64,000 nt of DNA from contig NZ_LZKL01000007.1 of assembly GCF_001668725.1 (NCBI RefSeq), forward strand, positions 60,471 to 124,470, in the 5' to 3' direction. The notes under the pieces are model-generated. The model was not told where the DNA came from. It ran no database searches and was given only the letters and a program-made list of their open reading frames with translations. This stretch comes from Mycobacterium sp. E787 (lineage in GTDB: Bacteria; Actinomycetota; Actinomycetes; Mycobacteriales; Mycobacteriaceae). Positions 39,955 to 49,617 of this stretch are shown here, piece after piece. Position 1 is the first letter of the stretch. Each line of letters begins with the position of its first letter. The position numbers were made by a program, and so were the translations under genes.

Positions 39955-41475
39955 CTACCTGCTTGCGGTGTTGGAACGCTCGGCCGGGACCACCGCCTGG
40001 CCGGGCACCGCGGGCGGGGCGGAAACGGCCGGCAACGGGATCCGCTTCACCCCGGGGGTGCCGAGCCGGCCGGCCAGCCACGGCAGCGCGGCCGCGAAAG
40101 CCCGGTCCGCGAACGGCCAGTCGTGCTTGCCCGGCTGGGGCAGCACGGCGCAGTCGATGCCGTTGGCGTGGCCGAGCGCGCACAGCGAGTAGGCGGCCGC
40201 CGTCTGGTTGCCCGGGTTGGCCGCGGCGTCACGGCTGACGAGACGCATTGCGCCCGCGTCGGTTACCGACACGTCGCGGCGCGCTGCCGGCGGCCCGTCC
40301 GACGAGATCGCGAACCAGCCGGCCACGTCGCGGTACCGGCCGTGCCGGTTGATCACCGTGGTCGGGTCGAACGCCGCCCACGCCTCGGCGTTTCCGCCGA
40401 ACAGCCGGGCGACGGTCTGCGCCTTGGTCCCCGCGTTGGGGTAGAAGTCACCGGCGATGTCGACGAACGCGCTGAACATGTCGGGATGCATGACGGTCAG
40501 GTCCACAGCGCACGTCCCGCCCATCGACCAGCCCGCGACTCCCCAGTTGGACCGGTCGGGGCTGACACCGAAAGTCGAGACCATATACGGGACAACGTCC
40601 TTGGTGAGATGGTCGGCCGCGTTGCCGCGAACGCCGTTGACGCATTCGGTGTCGTTGTTGAAGGCCCCTCCGGAGTCGACGAACACCAGCACCGGCGCCT
40701 TGCCGGCGTGTGTGGCCGCGAAGTCGTCGATGGTCTTGACGGCGTTGCCCGCCCGCGTCCAGTCCGCGGGCGTGTTGAACTGCCCGCCGATCATCATCAC
40801 GGTCGGCAACGCAGGCGGCGGGCTGTCCCCCGCAAGCGGGTGGTACCCCCTGGTGAACCATTCGGGCGGTAGGTACACCAATTCGCCGCGGTGCTTGAAA
40901 TGCGATGCGGCCGAAGGGATCACCACGGGGACCAGGCTGCCGTGCGGTGGGCGGGCCCGCTTGGCGGCCATCGCGGCGATGGTGGCCCGGTCGGCCTGGT
41001 CGGGCAAGGGGCCGGAAGTGAGTTGGTTCCACGCCGCCTGCACGGTCGGGAAGTAGCCGACCCACAGGTTGAGCGTCAGCGCCGCGCAGAGCAGACACAG
41101 CGGCACCGCGAGCAGGGTCGCGCCGCGCCGCCACGGCCCGGCCCCGCGCCAGCCCAGAATCAGCACGGCCGAGGCCAGCCCGGCCAGCGCGATCCACAAC
41201 CACAGCGCCGGCGGCGCCGGTTCGTCCGCCAGGCCGCGGTCGACGATGTACCAGTGCGTCACATAGGCGGCGGCACCGCCGACCGCGCCGGCCAGCGGCA
41301 GCCAGACGGTCCGCCAGCGCCGTGACCGCCAGCCGACGGCCAGCGCCAGCACCACCGCGGCACCGACCTGGATCGTCGTGGGCAGCCAGCCGTGCATCAG
41401 GGAGGTGTGACCACTCGCCAGCATCTGTGCCGTCCCGAGGGGCGCTGAGGGCGCGGTGGCGGTCACGTGACTCAT
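39955..41475 (-). CDS. Membrane-anchored esterase (Rv1639c-like)
   Basis: 506 residues (Rv1639c is 489). Four membrane segments occupy about 33-145. An exported alpha/beta-hydrolase domain of the esterase-D/antigen-85 type follows (about 195-460), with nucleophile S317 in GWSMGG and a late Asp/His pair (His in PGKHDWPFA). A Pro/Ala-rich tail closes it. Extracytoplasmic ester or mycolate hydrolysis or transfer is plausible. It follows lysX by 76 nt in the same direction, as in M. tuberculosis, so the pair may act together on the envelope. Confidence 0.88.
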   Translation of the reverse strand: MSHVTATAPSAPLGTAQMLASGHTSLMHGWLPTTIQVGAAVVLALAVGWRSRRWRTVWLPLAGAVGGAAAYVTHWYIVDRGLADEPAPPALWLWIALAGLASAVLILGWRGAGPWRRGATLLAVPLCLLCAALTLNLWVGYFPTVQAAWNQLTSGPLPDQADRATIAAMAAKRARPPHGSLVPVVIPSAASHFKHRGELVYLPPEWFTRGYHPLAGDSPPPALPTVMMIGGQFNTPADWTRAGNAVKTIDDFAATHAGKAPVLVFVDSGGAFNNDTECVNGVRGNAADHLTKDVVPYMVSTFGVSPDRSNWGVAGWSMGGTCAVDLTVMHPDMFSAFVDIAGDFYPNAGTKAQTVARLFGGNAEAWAAFDPTTVINRHGRYRDVAGWFAISSDGPPAARRDVSVTDAGAMRLVSRDAAANPGNQTAAAYSLCALGHANGIDCAVLPQPGKHDWPFADRAFAAALPWLAGRLGTPGVKRIPLPAVSAPPAVPGQAVVPAERSNTASR

Positions 41476-41551
41476 TGTGATGGATTGTTAACGTCCCCGG
41501 AACATTATCGGTCGATGTCGGCGACGCGGCCGACCGGGGTTCGGGGATCGT

Positions 41552-44500
41552 TCAGTGCGGCTTGGCCAGCGGGAACGGCAGCGTCTCGCGGATGCTGCGG
41601 CCGGTTATGAGCATGACGAGCCGATCGACGCCCATGCCCATCCCGCCGGTGGGCGGCATGGCGTATTCCATGGCTTGCAGGAAGTCTTCGTCGAGTTCCA
41701 TCGCCTCGGGGTCGCCGCCGGCGGCCAACAGCGACTGCTCCTGCAGGCGGCGCCGCTGCTCCACCGGATCGGTCAGCTCGCTGTAGGCCGTCCCGAGTTC
41801 GACGCCCCACGCGACGAGATCCCACCGCTCGGCGACGCCGGGCTGGCTGCGGTGCGGCCGGGTCAACGGCGATACCGAGGTGGGGAAGTCGATGTAGAAG
41901 GTCGGTTGCTCGGTCTTGTCCTCCACCAGGTGTTCGTAGAGCTCCAACACGACGGCGCCGGCATCCCAATGAGCCCGATAGGGAATGTGCACGGCGTCGG
42001 AGAGTTTTCGCAGGGCGGCCAGCGAGGTTTCGGGATGAACATGCTCGCCGAGCGCTTCCGATACCGCGTCGTACACCGTCTTCACCGGCCAGACGCCGGA
42101 GATGTCGACATGCTCGAGGCGCCCGTCGGCGCCGGGCCGCAGCACGGTCTGCTCGCCGTTGGCGGCCTGCGCCGCGTTCTGGATGAGCTCGCGCGCTCCG
42201 TCGATCCACGTCTTGTAGTCGGCGTGTGCCTGGTAGGCCTCCAGCAGGGTGAACTCGGGATTATGGCTGAAGTCGACGCCCTCGTTGCGGAACGCGCGGC
42301 CCAACTCGAACACGCGCTCCACGCCGCCGACGCACAGCCGCTTCAGGTACAGCTCCGGCGCGATGCGCAGGAACAGGTCCATGTCATAGGTGTTGATGTG
42401 GGTGACGAACGGCCGCGCCGTGGCCCCACCGTGGATCTGCTGCAGGATCGGCGTCTCGACCTCGATGAATCCGTTGGCGAACAACGTTTCCCGGATCGAG
42501 CGCAACACGCTGCTGCGGGCCGTGATCAGGTCGCGCGACTCCGGGTTGACGGCCAGGTCGACATATCGCGTGCGTACCCGTGCCTCGGGGTCGGTCAGCC
42601 CCTTCCACTTATTGGGCAACGGCCGCAAGCACTTACCGATCATCCGCCAGTCACGCACGATCAGCGAGCGGGTGCCGTTCTTGCTGTAGCCCATGTGCCC
42701 CGTCATCTCGACCAGGTCACCGAGATCGATCGCTGCGGTGAAGTCGGCGGTGCGGCCGTGCTCCAGGTGCGAATTGTCCAGCAACACCTGCATTTCGCCC
42801 GACCAGTCCCGCACCTGGGCGAACAGCACGCCGCCGTAGTCGCGTATCCGCAAGATGCGCCCGGCCACCGACACGGTCTCCTGGTCGTCGGCATCCAGCG
42901 CGCCGGCGATCGTGTGGCTGGGCGGGGATCCCACCGGGTAGGCGTCAACGCCGTTGCGCTGCAAGATTTTCAGCTTGGCCAGACGCACCCGCACCTGCTC
43001 GGGAAGGCGGGACCTCGACTCCTCTTCCTCCGCGGCGGTGGCCCCGCGCTGCAGCCCGCTGACGTCGGGCGCCGACCCGTCGTGATGCAACAGCCCGGAC
43101 TCGGCCAGCCTGGCCGGCACGGCGGGGTGATGCCCGGTGTGCGTCCTGCGCCGGCTGAATGGGAACACGAGGAATCCCTCGGCGAGGGCCGAGGCGACGC
43201 CGACCCGCGGGATCAGCCGGGCGTCCTCGTAGCAGGCGTAGCGCGGAACCCAATCGGGTTGGTACTTCATGTTGGAGCGGTACAGCGTCTCCAGCTGCCA
43301 CCACCGCGAGAAGAACAGCAGGAATCCGCGCCACAACCGGGCGACCGGTCCGGCACCGAGTTGGGCGCCCTGTTCGAACGCGGACCGGAACATGGCGAAG
43401 TTCAGCGAAATCCTGATGATGCCAAGGGTTTCCGCGTTCAGGGCGAGCTCGCTGACCATCAGCTCGATCGTGCCGTTGGGAGATTGCGGGGAACGGCGCA
43501 TCAGGTCGAGCGAGACGCCGGTGCTTCCCCAGGGAACCAGCGACAGCATCGCGACCACCTGGCCGTCGCGGTCCAGCGCCTCGACCAGCAGGCAGTCGCC
43601 GTCGGCGGGATCGCCGAGCCGGCCGAGCGCCATCGAAAAGCCGCGTTCGGTCTGGGTGTCGCGCCAGGCGTCGGCGCGCGCAATGGTGTCGGCCATCTCG
43701 TCGGCGGAGATGTCGCGGTGCCGACGGATGCGCACCGTCAGCCCGGCCCTGCGGGCCCGCGTCACCGCCTGGCGCACCCCGCGCATGTCGGGGCCGGACA
43801 GCTTGAAGTCGGCCGCCCGCAGGATGGCCTCGTCGCCCAACTCCAGGGCGTTGAGGCCGGCCTCGCGATAGGCCTGGGCGCCCTGGGAACTCGCGCCCAT
43901 CACCCCGGGCGCCCAGCCGTAGGTTTGGCACAGCCCCAGCCACGCGTCGATGGCCTGCGGCCACGCCCTCGGATCGCCCACCGGGTCGCCGCTGGCCAGG
44001 CAGACGCCGACCTCGACGCGGTAGGTGACGGCGGCCCGGCCGCTGTGCGCGAACACCACCGACTTGTCGCGGCGGGTGGCGAAGTAGCCCAGGGAGTCGT
44101 TCTTGCCGTACAGCTCGAGCAGCCCGCGGATCGCCGATTCGTCCTCGCCGGTGAGCGCGTTGTCGGCGCGCTGCGACTGGAACAGCACGATCGTCGCCGC
44201 GATCAGTGCGAGCGCGCCCAACAGCCCGAAGACGGCGTTGAGCAGGACGTGCGGGCGTCCGGTGAAGGCGTCGGGGTCGACGATGGAGAACCCGACGACC
44301 CGGTTGACCACGTACCAGAAGCGGGAGTCCGGCGCCAGGGTGCCCGGGAACATCTCGACCAGACCCCAGGAGACCAGGATGCCGATCACCCACCCGGTGA
44401 CCAGGACCGCGGCCGCCTTGAACAGTGCGGCCCTGCGGACCTTGGCCCAGAACTGGCGATAGGACAGGAGCAGCAGCACGATCGCCACGATGTGCACGGC

Positions 44501-44935
44501 GAAACCGAGGTTCTCGCCGAAGGACTCGGCCGGGGTGTTGTCCCCCGCGGCGATGTCGGCGGCGTTCAGCGCGGCGGCGAGGATCATGTTGCCGAGCAGC
44601 AGCACCCAGGCGATGCGTTTGCGCGCGGTCAGGGCCGCGGCCAGCAACGCCAGCACGAACGACCACGCGATGCTGGTGTCGGGGAAGTTGAACAGATAGT
44701 CGTTGATGAATTCGCGCGGGACCTTGATCAACCACCGGACCAGCGGCGACACGCTCGCGACCAGCGACAGGGTGGCGATGATGCCGACCGTCCAGCCCGC
44801 GGCCGCCGGTACCCACCGATACCGGGAGTTCGGCTGGCTGCCCGAACGCGGGCCGAAGCGGGACGTAGCTACAGTCACAGACCGCGAGGATATGCCTTCA
44901 AACCATGAAAATCCTGACGAAGCGCCAAGAGCCAC
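41552..44935 (-). CDS. lysX: Bifunctional lysyl-tRNA synthetase/lysyltransferase LysX
   Basis: 1127 residues (M. tuberculosis 1172). About 45-260 holds six to seven membrane segments; 290-600 is the MprF-type GNAT transferase domain ([39 protein letters not shown]); 680-790 is an OB fold; 800-1127 a class II LysU core with motif 2 GRAFRNEG and motif 3 GMGMGVDRL. It makes Lys-tRNA and transfers lysine to phosphatidylglycerol, giving resistance to cationic peptides. The GTG at 44935 is preceded 6 nt away by TAACTC, a weak leaderless signal. The first residues match M. tuberculosis at GISSRSVT. Confidence 0.95.
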   Translation of the reverse strand: MALGASSGFSWFEGISSRSVTVATSRFGPRSGSQPNSRYRWVPAAAGWTVGIIATLSLVASVSPLVRWLIKVPREFINDYLFNFPDTSIAWSFVLALLAAALTARKRIAWVLLLGNMILAAALNAADIAAGDNTPAESFGENLGFAVHIVAIVLLLLSYRQFWAKVRRAALFKAAAVLVTGWVIGILVSWGLVEMFPGTLAPDSRFWYVVNRVVGFSIVDPDAFTGRPHVLLNAVFGLLGALALIAATIVLFQSQRADNALTGEDESAIRGLLELYGKNDSLGYFATRRDKSVVFAHSGRAAVTYRVEVGVCLASGDPVGDPRAWPQAIDAWLGLCQTYGWAPGVMGASSQGAQAYREAGLNALELGDEAILRAADFKLSGPDMRGVRQAVTRARRAGLTVRIRRHRDISADEMADTIARADAWRDTQTERGFSMALGRLGDPADGDCLLVEALDRDGQVVAMLSLVPWGSTGVSLDLMRRSPQSPNGTIELMVSELALNAETLGIIRISLNFAMFRSAFEQGAQLGAGPVARLWRGFLLFFSRWWQLETLYRSNMKYQPDWVPRYACYEDARLIPRVGVASALAEGFLVFPFSRRRTHTGHHPAVPARLAESGLLHHDGSAPDVSGLQRGATAAEEEESRSRLPEQVRVRLAKLKILQRNGVDAYPVGSPPSHTIAGALDADDQETVSVAGRILRIRDYGGVLFAQVRDWSGEMQVLLDNSHLEHGRTADFTAAIDLGDLVEMTGHMGYSKNGTRSLIVRDWRMIGKCLRPLPNKWKGLTDPEARVRTRYVDLAVNPESRDLITARSSVLRSIRETLFANGFIEVETPILQQIHGGATARPFVTHINTYDMDLFLRIAPELYLKRLCVGGVERVFELGRAFRNEGVDFSHNPEFTLLEAYQAHADYKTWIDGARELIQNAAQAANGEQTVLRPGADGRLEHVDISGVWPVKTVYDAVSEALGEHVHPETSLAALRKLSDAVHIPYRAHWDAGAVVLELYEHLVEDKTEQPTFYIDFPTSVSPLTRPHRSQPGVAERWDLVAWGVELGTAYSELTDPVEQRRRLQEQSLLAAGGDPEAMELDEDFLQAMEYAMPPTGGMGMGVDRLVMLITGRSIRETLPFPLAKPH

Positions 44936-45001
44936 CGGGGGGAGTTACCCGGTTTGCCGGAGCTTCGCACCCCGCGCGCGTGCGCGCCGTCCGCGGACGT
45001 G

Positions 45002-45029
45002 CTGGAAGACGCCAGATGGCTGCTAAACT
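45002..45029 (+). promoter_or_regulatory. Candidate infC operon promoter
   Basis: TAAACT (45024-45029) is a good -10 box; CTGGAA (45002-45007) is a weak -35 at 16 nt. A start near 45036 gives a leader of about 295 nt, unusually long here. Confidence 0.5.
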
Positions 45030-45035
45030 ATGGGC

Positions 45036-45329
45036 TGCGACCATCCCGGTGAACGCCGGGGAACAGTAAGTGGAGTCCCACTCCCACCGCTAGCCACGAG
45101 ACAGGTCTTGCGCCCGTCCCCGGCGACACGGTCCGGTCACGGGCATCGTCGATGCCCGTTCCGCGGATAACGCGGTCGGCTTGACGCGTTCAAGCCGTGA
45201 TCGGTCGGCATTGGGCCCTGCGTGTGCGGGGCTTTTTTGCTGGTGGTGTGGTGTTTCCGCCGCTGAATCTCCGACGGGCGTGGGCGGTGGCCGCCACCGG
45301 AGAACCAGAAGCCCAACAAGGGAGGCCCC
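45036..45329 (+). ncRNA. Structured 5' leader of infC-rpmI-rplT
   Basis: A series of hairpins can be read: CCCGG/CCGGG near 45046-45061; AGTGG/CCACT near 45069-45082; ACGGGCATC/GATGCCCGT (45139-45159, 9 bp, 3-nt loop); CCGCG/CGCGG (45161-45175); CGGCTTGA/TCAAGCCG (45177-45197, 8 bp); then an intrinsic terminator. The operon encodes L20, which represses its own operon through the leader in other bacteria, so attenuation control is likely. I cannot assign it to a known leader family. Confidence 0.6.
45215..45238 (+). terminator. Intrinsic terminator/attenuator before infC
   Basis: GCCCTGC-GTGT-GCGGGGC (7 bp with one G-T pair) followed by six T. It is the clearest intrinsic terminator in the window, yet it lies 92 nt before the infC start and inside its leader, so it should act as an attenuator. 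Confidence 0.75.
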
Positions 45330-45938
45330 ATCAGCACTGAGACCCGCGTCAACGAGCGCATCCGCGTACCTGAAGTCCGATTGATCGGCCCGGGAGGGGA
45401 GCAGGTAGGCATAGTGCGCATCGAAGACGCACTGCGCGTCGCCGCGGACGCCGATCTCGATCTCGTCGAAGTTGCCCCGAACGCCAGGCCGCCGGTCTGC
45501 AAAATCATGGATTACGGCAAGTTCAAGTACGAGGCGGCGCAAAAGGCGCGCGAATCCCGCCGGAACCAGCAGCAGACCGTCGTCAAAGAACAAAAGCTGC
45601 GACCCAAAATCGACGATCACGATTACGAGACCAAGAAGGGCCACGTGATCCGCTTTCTGGAGGCGGGATCGAAGGTCAAGGTCACCATCATGTTCCGTGG
45701 ACGTGAGCAGTCGCGGCCCGAGCTGGGCTACCGATTGCTGCAGCGGCTGGGCGCCGACGTCGCCGATTACGGATTCGTCGAGACGTCCGCCAAGCAGGAC
45801 GGCCGCAACATGACGATGGTGCTGGCACCGCACCGCGGCGCGAAGACGCGCGCCAGGGCGCGGCATCCCGAGGGACCGGCGGGCAGTGCGGCGGCGGACT
45901 CCGACGCAGCGGCGGAGACGAATCCGTCGCCCAACTGA
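45330..45938 (+). CDS. infC: Translation initiation factor IF-3
   Basis: 202 residues. N-domain, linker helix ([17 protein letters not shown] type) and C-domain ([21 protein letters not shown]), with an Ala/Glu-rich tail. The conserved start [16 protein letters not shown] requires an ATC start codon at 45330, preceded by AAGGGAGG 4 nt away. Non-standard infC starts are a classical autoregulation device, since IF-3 rejects them. It binds the 30S subunit and proofreads initiation. Followed by rpmI after 72 nt. Confidence 0.93.
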   Translation: MSTETRVNERIRVPEVRLIGPGGEQVGIVRIEDALRVAADADLDLVEVAPNARPPVCKIMDYGKFKYEAAQKARESRRNQQQTVVKEQKLRPKIDDHDYETKKGHVIRFLEAGSKVKVTIMFRGREQSRPELGYRLLQRLGADVADYGFVETSAKQDGRNMTMVLAPHRGAKTRARARHPEGPAGSAAADSDAAAETNPSPN

Positions 45939-46010
45939 CCTGACAGCACGAGCAGGACAAGCAGTACGAGCCAGGACGAGAGACCCGTCCGAGAAAGTAG
46001 TAGAGGAAAC

Positions 46011-46205
46011 ATGCCCAAGGCCAAGACACACAGCGGGGCCTCCAAGCGGTTCAGGCGCACCGGAAGCGGAAAGATCGTGCGCCAGAAGGCGAATCGGCGC
46101 CACCTGCTCGAGCACAAGCCCACCAAGCGCACCCGGCGGCTCGACGGCCGCACCGTGGTGGCAGCCAACGACACCAAGCGCGTCAACAAGCTGCTCAACG
46201 GCTGA
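46011..46205 (+). CDS. rpmI: 50S ribosomal protein L35
   Basis: 64 residues, very basic, with the L35 signature [22 protein letters not shown]. It has AGAGGAAA 4 nt before ATG. It lies between infC and rplT as in nearly all bacteria and is cotranscribed. Confidence 0.97.
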   Translation: MPKAKTHSGASKRFRRTGSGKIVRQKANRRHLLEHKPTKRTRRLDGRTVVAANDTKRVNKLLNG

Positions 46206-46260
46206 GTGGCCGCTCCAGACCCTGAAACATTCACTGCCTGAACGAGAGTAGGAACATCCA

Positions 46261-46656
46261 ATGGCACGCGTGAAGCGGGCGGTCAACGCCCACAAGAAGA
46301 GGCGCAGCGTCCTGAAGGCCTCGAAAGGCTATCGCGGCCAGCGATCCCGGCTCTACCGCAAAGCCAAAGAGCAGCAGCTGCATTCGCTGAACTACGCCTA
46401 CCGCGACCGCCGTGCGCGCAAGGGCGAGTTCCGCAAGTTGTGGATCTCGCGCATCAACGCGGCCGCCCGCGCCAACGACATCACCTATAACCGGCTGATC
46501 CAGGGCCTCAAGGCCGCCGGCGTCGAGGTGGACCGCAAGAACCTCGCCGACATCGCGATCACCGATCCGGCGGCGTTCACCGCGCTGGTCGAGGTCGCCC
46601 GGGCGGCCCTGCCCGACGACGTCAACGCCCCGTCGGATTCGGGAGAAGCCGCTTAA
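46261..46656 (+). CDS. rplT: 50S ribosomal protein L20
   Basis: 131 residues (M. tuberculosis 129). A basic N-terminal helix ([20 protein letters not shown]) penetrates 23S rRNA; the globular C-domain ([28 protein letters not shown]) is the part that binds leader RNA in other bacteria. The likely autorepressor of the operon. Confidence 0.97.
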   Translation: MARVKRAVNAHKKRRSVLKASKGYRGQRSRLYRKAKEQQLHSLNYAYRDRRARKGEFRKLWISRINAAARANDITYNRLIQGLKAAGVEVDRKNLADIAITDPAAFTALVEVARAALPDDVNAPSDSGEAA

Positions 46657-46665
46657 CGCACGGCG

Positions 46666-47460
46666 ATGCCGTCGGCGCTCACCGAACGCTCGGCCCGGGT
46701 GGCCGCGGCGGTCAAACTGCATCGGCACGTCGGCCGCCGGCGGGCGGGACGATTCCTCGCCGAGGGTCCCAACCTGGTCGGGGCGGCGGCGGCGCGCGGG
46801 TTGGTGCGCGATGTGTTCGTCACCGAAGCCGCGGCGCAGCGGCACGCCGCCCTGCTGGCCGCCCAGGAGTGCCCGGTCCATCTGGTCACCGAGCGGGCCG
46901 CGAAGGCGCTGTCGGACACCGTGACCCCGTCCGGGTTGGTCGCGGTGTGCGACATGCCGGTGACCCGGCTCGAGGACGTGCTCGCGGGCCCGCCGCGGTT
47001 GGTCGTGGTGCCCGTCGAGATCGGTGAGCCGGGCAACGCGGGCACGCTGATCCGGATCGCGGACGCCATGGGCGCGGGCGCGGTGATCCTCGGTGGGCAC
47101 AGCGTCGACCCGTTCAACGGCAAGTGCCTGCGCGCGTCGGCGGGCAGCATCTTCTCCGTCCCGGTCGCGGCCGCGCCCGACGTCCCCGCCGCCGTCGCCG
47201 CCTTGCGCGCCGCCGGGCTGCGGGTGCTGGCCGGCACGATCGACGGGGCGACCCGCCTCGACGAGGTTTGCCTGACCGCGCCGACGGCCTGGTTGTTCGG
47301 CGCCGAGGCGCACGGGTTGGCGGCGGACATCGCGGCGACAGCGGATGAGCGCGTGTGCATCCCGATGTCCGGGGGCGCCGAGAGCCTGAACGTCGCCGCC
47401 GCCGCGGCGATCTGCCTGTATCAGAGCGCGCAGGCTCTGGGTCTGCTCAGGCGGCCCTGA
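46666..47460 (+). CDS. tsnR: SpoU-family RNA 2'-O-methyltransferase (TsnR)
   Basis: 264 residues (Rv1644, 260). An N-terminal L30e-like RNA-binding domain (1-100), then the SPOUT knot with motif 1 GEPGNAGTLIRIADA, motif 2 LFGAEAHGL and motif 3 MSGGAESLNVAAAAAICLY, which binds SAM. It probably methylates 23S rRNA. It starts 9 nt after rplT and belongs to the ribosomal operon. Its end overlaps the end of the convergent DUF2236 gene by 14 bp. Confidence 0.92.
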   Translation: MPSALTERSARVAAAVKLHRHVGRRRAGRFLAEGPNLVGAAAARGLVRDVFVTEAAAQRHAALLAAQECPVHLVTERAAKALSDTVTPSGLVAVCDMPVTRLEDVLAGPPRLVVVPVEIGEPGNAGTLIRIADAMGAGAVILGGHSVDPFNGKCLRASAGSIFSVPVAAAPDVPAAVAALRAAGLRVLAGTIDGATRLDEVCLTAPTAWLFGAEAHGLAADIAATADERVCIPMSGGAESLNVAAAAAICLYQSAQALGLLRRP

Positions 47461-48514
47461 CGCGGCCCCGGGCCGGGCGCAGACCCGCCAGCGAGAGCGT
47501 GCCGTGCACCAGCGAGCCGGCGCGCTCCATGAGCGCTTTCGCCGGGTCGAGCGGGGATCGGAGCGCGGAGCGGCTGATCGGGTGGGAGCGCGGGGGGAAG
47601 TAGTGCATCGGCAGCCCGCGGCGGTCGCGCGGCGGCCCCGTGAACGCCGGCGCCTCCACCAGCGGGGCGTCGCTGGGCAGCCGGCCCTCGGCGCGACGAT
47701 AGGCGGCCAGCGCCCGCGGGTGCAGCCGGATCTCGTCGGGAACCGCCAGGAAGGCCAGCTCGACGGCCTTGCCGAACAGGCGCAGCAACACCTCGTCGCC
47801 CGCCGTCCAGTGCAGTCCCGCCTTCTCTCGCACCGCGGGCTCGAACAACCCCGCCGCGATCCAGCGCTGGCCCGCCACCAGCGGCCTGAACAACTGGTCC
47901 CAGACCGGCGTCGGCATCAGCACGAACCTGGGTTTGGGAATCCGGATCCTGAAGATGTCCAGCGTCGCCTGGTTGATCTCCAGCTCGTCGCGGCAGACCC
48001 GGTCCCAGTACTCCTGGAATTCCTCCCACGACCGGGGGACCGGCCGCATGCTCATGCCGTACATCCGGTACCACTGGACGTGCTCGTCGAAGAGCTGCCG
48101 CTTCTCGGCCTCGGTGAGGCCCCCGCAGAAGTAATCGGCCACCTTGATGATGAGCATGAAGAACGTGGCGTGCGCCCAGTAGAAGGTCTCCGGGTTCAGG
48201 GCGTGATACCGCCGGCCCGCGGCGTCGACGCCCTTGATGGTGCGGTGGTAGCCCTTGATCTGCTGGCCGGTCTGGGCCGCGCGGTCGCCGTCGTAGACCA
48301 CGCCCATGATCGGGTACACCGACCGGGCCACGCGCTGCAGGGGCTCGCGCAGCAGGATGGAATGCTCCTCCACGCCGGCGCCCAGTTCGGGATACATGTT
48401 CTGGATCGCGCCGATCCAGACGCCCATCATTCCGGTGCGGAGGTCGCCGAAGTACTTCCATGTGAGCGAGTCCGGTCCTAGCGGATCGGCGGATGTCGTT
48501 GCTATCGCAGTCAT
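47447..48514 (-). CDS. DUF2236/MpaB-type oxygenase (Rv1645c-like)
   Basis: 355 residues, all-helical. The family (oxygenase MpaB / latex-clearing protein like) binds b-type heme; FYWAHATFFM contains a candidate axial histidine, and a conserved RxxxxR-type block is near YRMYGMSMRPVPRSWEEF. The ATG at 48514 has AGGAGG 5 nt upstream. A perfect 16-bp palindrome lies 50 bp upstream between candidate -35 and -10 boxes, so it is probably under a TetR-type repressor. Substrate unknown. Confidence 0.88.
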   Translation of the reverse strand: MTAIATTSADPLGPDSLTWKYFGDLRTGMMGVWIGAIQNMYPELGAGVEEHSILLREPLQRVARSVYPIMGVVYDGDRAAQTGQQIKGYHRTIKGVDAAGRRYHALNPETFYWAHATFFMLIIKVADYFCGGLTEAEKRQLFDEHVQWYRMYGMSMRPVPRSWEEFQEYWDRVCRDELEINQATLDIFRIRIPKPRFVLMPTPVWDQLFRPLVAGQRWIAAGLFEPAVREKAGLHWTAGDEVLLRLFGKAVELAFLAVPDEIRLHPRALAAYRRAEGRLPSDAPLVEAPAFTGPPRDRRGLPMHYFPPRSHPISRSALRSPLDPAKALMERAGSLVHGTLSLAGLRPARGRVRAA

Positions 48515-48551
48515 CTCGGCCTCCTGCGCCTCACTGCGCGTCACTGCGCTC

Positions 48552-48581
48552 ACGATAAGCTCTGACAACGCGCGTTGTCTA
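48552..48581 (-). promoter_or_regulatory. Promoter with 16-bp operator for DUF2236 gene
   Basis: On the minus strand TAGACA (48576-48581), 18 nt, TATCGT (48552-48557). The spacer and -35 hold GACAACGCGCGTTGTC (48564-48579), a perfect palindrome. A protein bound there would block polymerase. Confidence 0.6.
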
Positions 48582-48789
48582 GAATTTCGGCGGCCGCGCC
48601 GGGGGACGTTGTCGAGTCGCAACTTTTGCGTTACCGCGCTCGTCGCTGGCGCACCCGACGCCGTTTCGACAAGCGGCGCGGACGCAGTGAGATTGCGCAT
48701 TTTCAGACCGCTGGGCGACTGTTAGGCTTTGCTTCTCGCCGCTCATTCGGCGGTCGGTTTTGTGGAAATTCGACCAGGGAGGCACGCCA

Positions 48790-49557
48790 ATGTCGTCAGT
48801 GACCGTAATGCCTGAAATCGTGTCCGCGGCGAGTGGGAATTTGCAGAACTTGGGGACGGCGCTGCGCGACGCGAATGCGGCCGCGGCCAGCCAGACCACC
48901 GCGATCGCGGCGCCGGCCGCTGACGAGGTCTCGTCGGCGATTTCGGCGCTGCTGGGTTCGCACGGCCAGCAATTTCAAGCACTCAGCGCCAAGGCGGCGA
49001 CGTTTCACGATGAGTTCGTGAATTTGTTGAATGGCGGGGCCGCGCAGTACGTCAACACCGAGTTGGCGAATGCACGGCAAACACTGATCAACGCGGTGAA
49101 TACGCCGGCGCAGGCGCTGCTCGGCCACTCCGTGTTGGGCACCGGCCAGGGGGCCGCCGCCAATGCCGCCGACACGATCACGCCCAGTTTCCAGGGGTCC
49201 AATTTCAACTTTCCGGTCGGCCCCTTTGACGTGACGGGGGGTTTCGGCCAGGTCGCCTTTGCCGACGGTGGCTTTGCCGTAACCGGAACTGTCGGCGTCA
49301 ACCTCAACACGCCGTTTGGTTCGCCCGTGCTCGCGTCGGGCAACGCGATCTCGGGCATTGCCGGCGACGGCACCTACTTCGGGCACATCTTTGAGTCCTG
49401 GCCGTTCGGTTGGACCACCGTCGATGCGACCGGAAGCTTCTTCCCCTTCGGATTCACCAGCCTGGCGTACAACTTCAACGGTTTGGAAATATCGTTGCCG
49501 GGGACCGGCTTTTTGGGCCCGGTCTTCCCCAACGTGACCTGGAACCCCAACCCGTAA
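48790..49557 (+). CDS. PE family protein (PE17 position)
   Basis: 255 residues. The PE domain (1-95) starts MSSVTVMPEIVSAAS and ends with YVNTE, the ESX secretion motif. The unique tail is rich in Gly, Phe and Asn (FNFPVGPFDVTGGFGQVAF), beta-strand-like with no Gly-Gly-Ala repeats, and lacks clear membrane helices. By position it corresponds to Rv1646/PE17 (310 aa). GGGAGG lies 9 nt before ATG 48790. Surface or exported; function unknown. Confidence 0.88.
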   Translation: MSSVTVMPEIVSAASGNLQNLGTALRDANAAAASQTTAIAAPAADEVSSAISALLGSHGQQFQALSAKAATFHDEFVNLLNGGAAQYVNTELANARQTLINAVNTPAQALLGHSVLGTGQGAAANAADTITPSFQGSNFNFPVGPFDVTGGFGQVAFADGGFAVTGTVGVNLNTPFGSPVLASGNAISGIAGDGTYFGHIFESWPFGWTTVDATGSFFPFGFTSLAYNFNGLEISLPGTGFLGPVFPNVTWNPNP

Positions 49558-49605
49558 CCTGCGGCATCCGCCGTCACCGGGGCTGCCCGGCCCGCGTGTA
49601 CCGCA

Positions 49606-49611
49606 TACCCT
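49606..49611 (+). promoter_or_regulatory. -10 box for leaderless Rv1647-like gene
   Basis: TACCCT followed by 6 nt and GTG at 49618. Confidence 0.5.
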
Positions 49612-49617
49612 GGCCAC

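Noticed and set aside
44703..45026. Small plus-strand frame opposite the 5' end of lysX
   Set aside because: No ribosome site and it reads through the lysX start region. Coding signal is on the minus strand.
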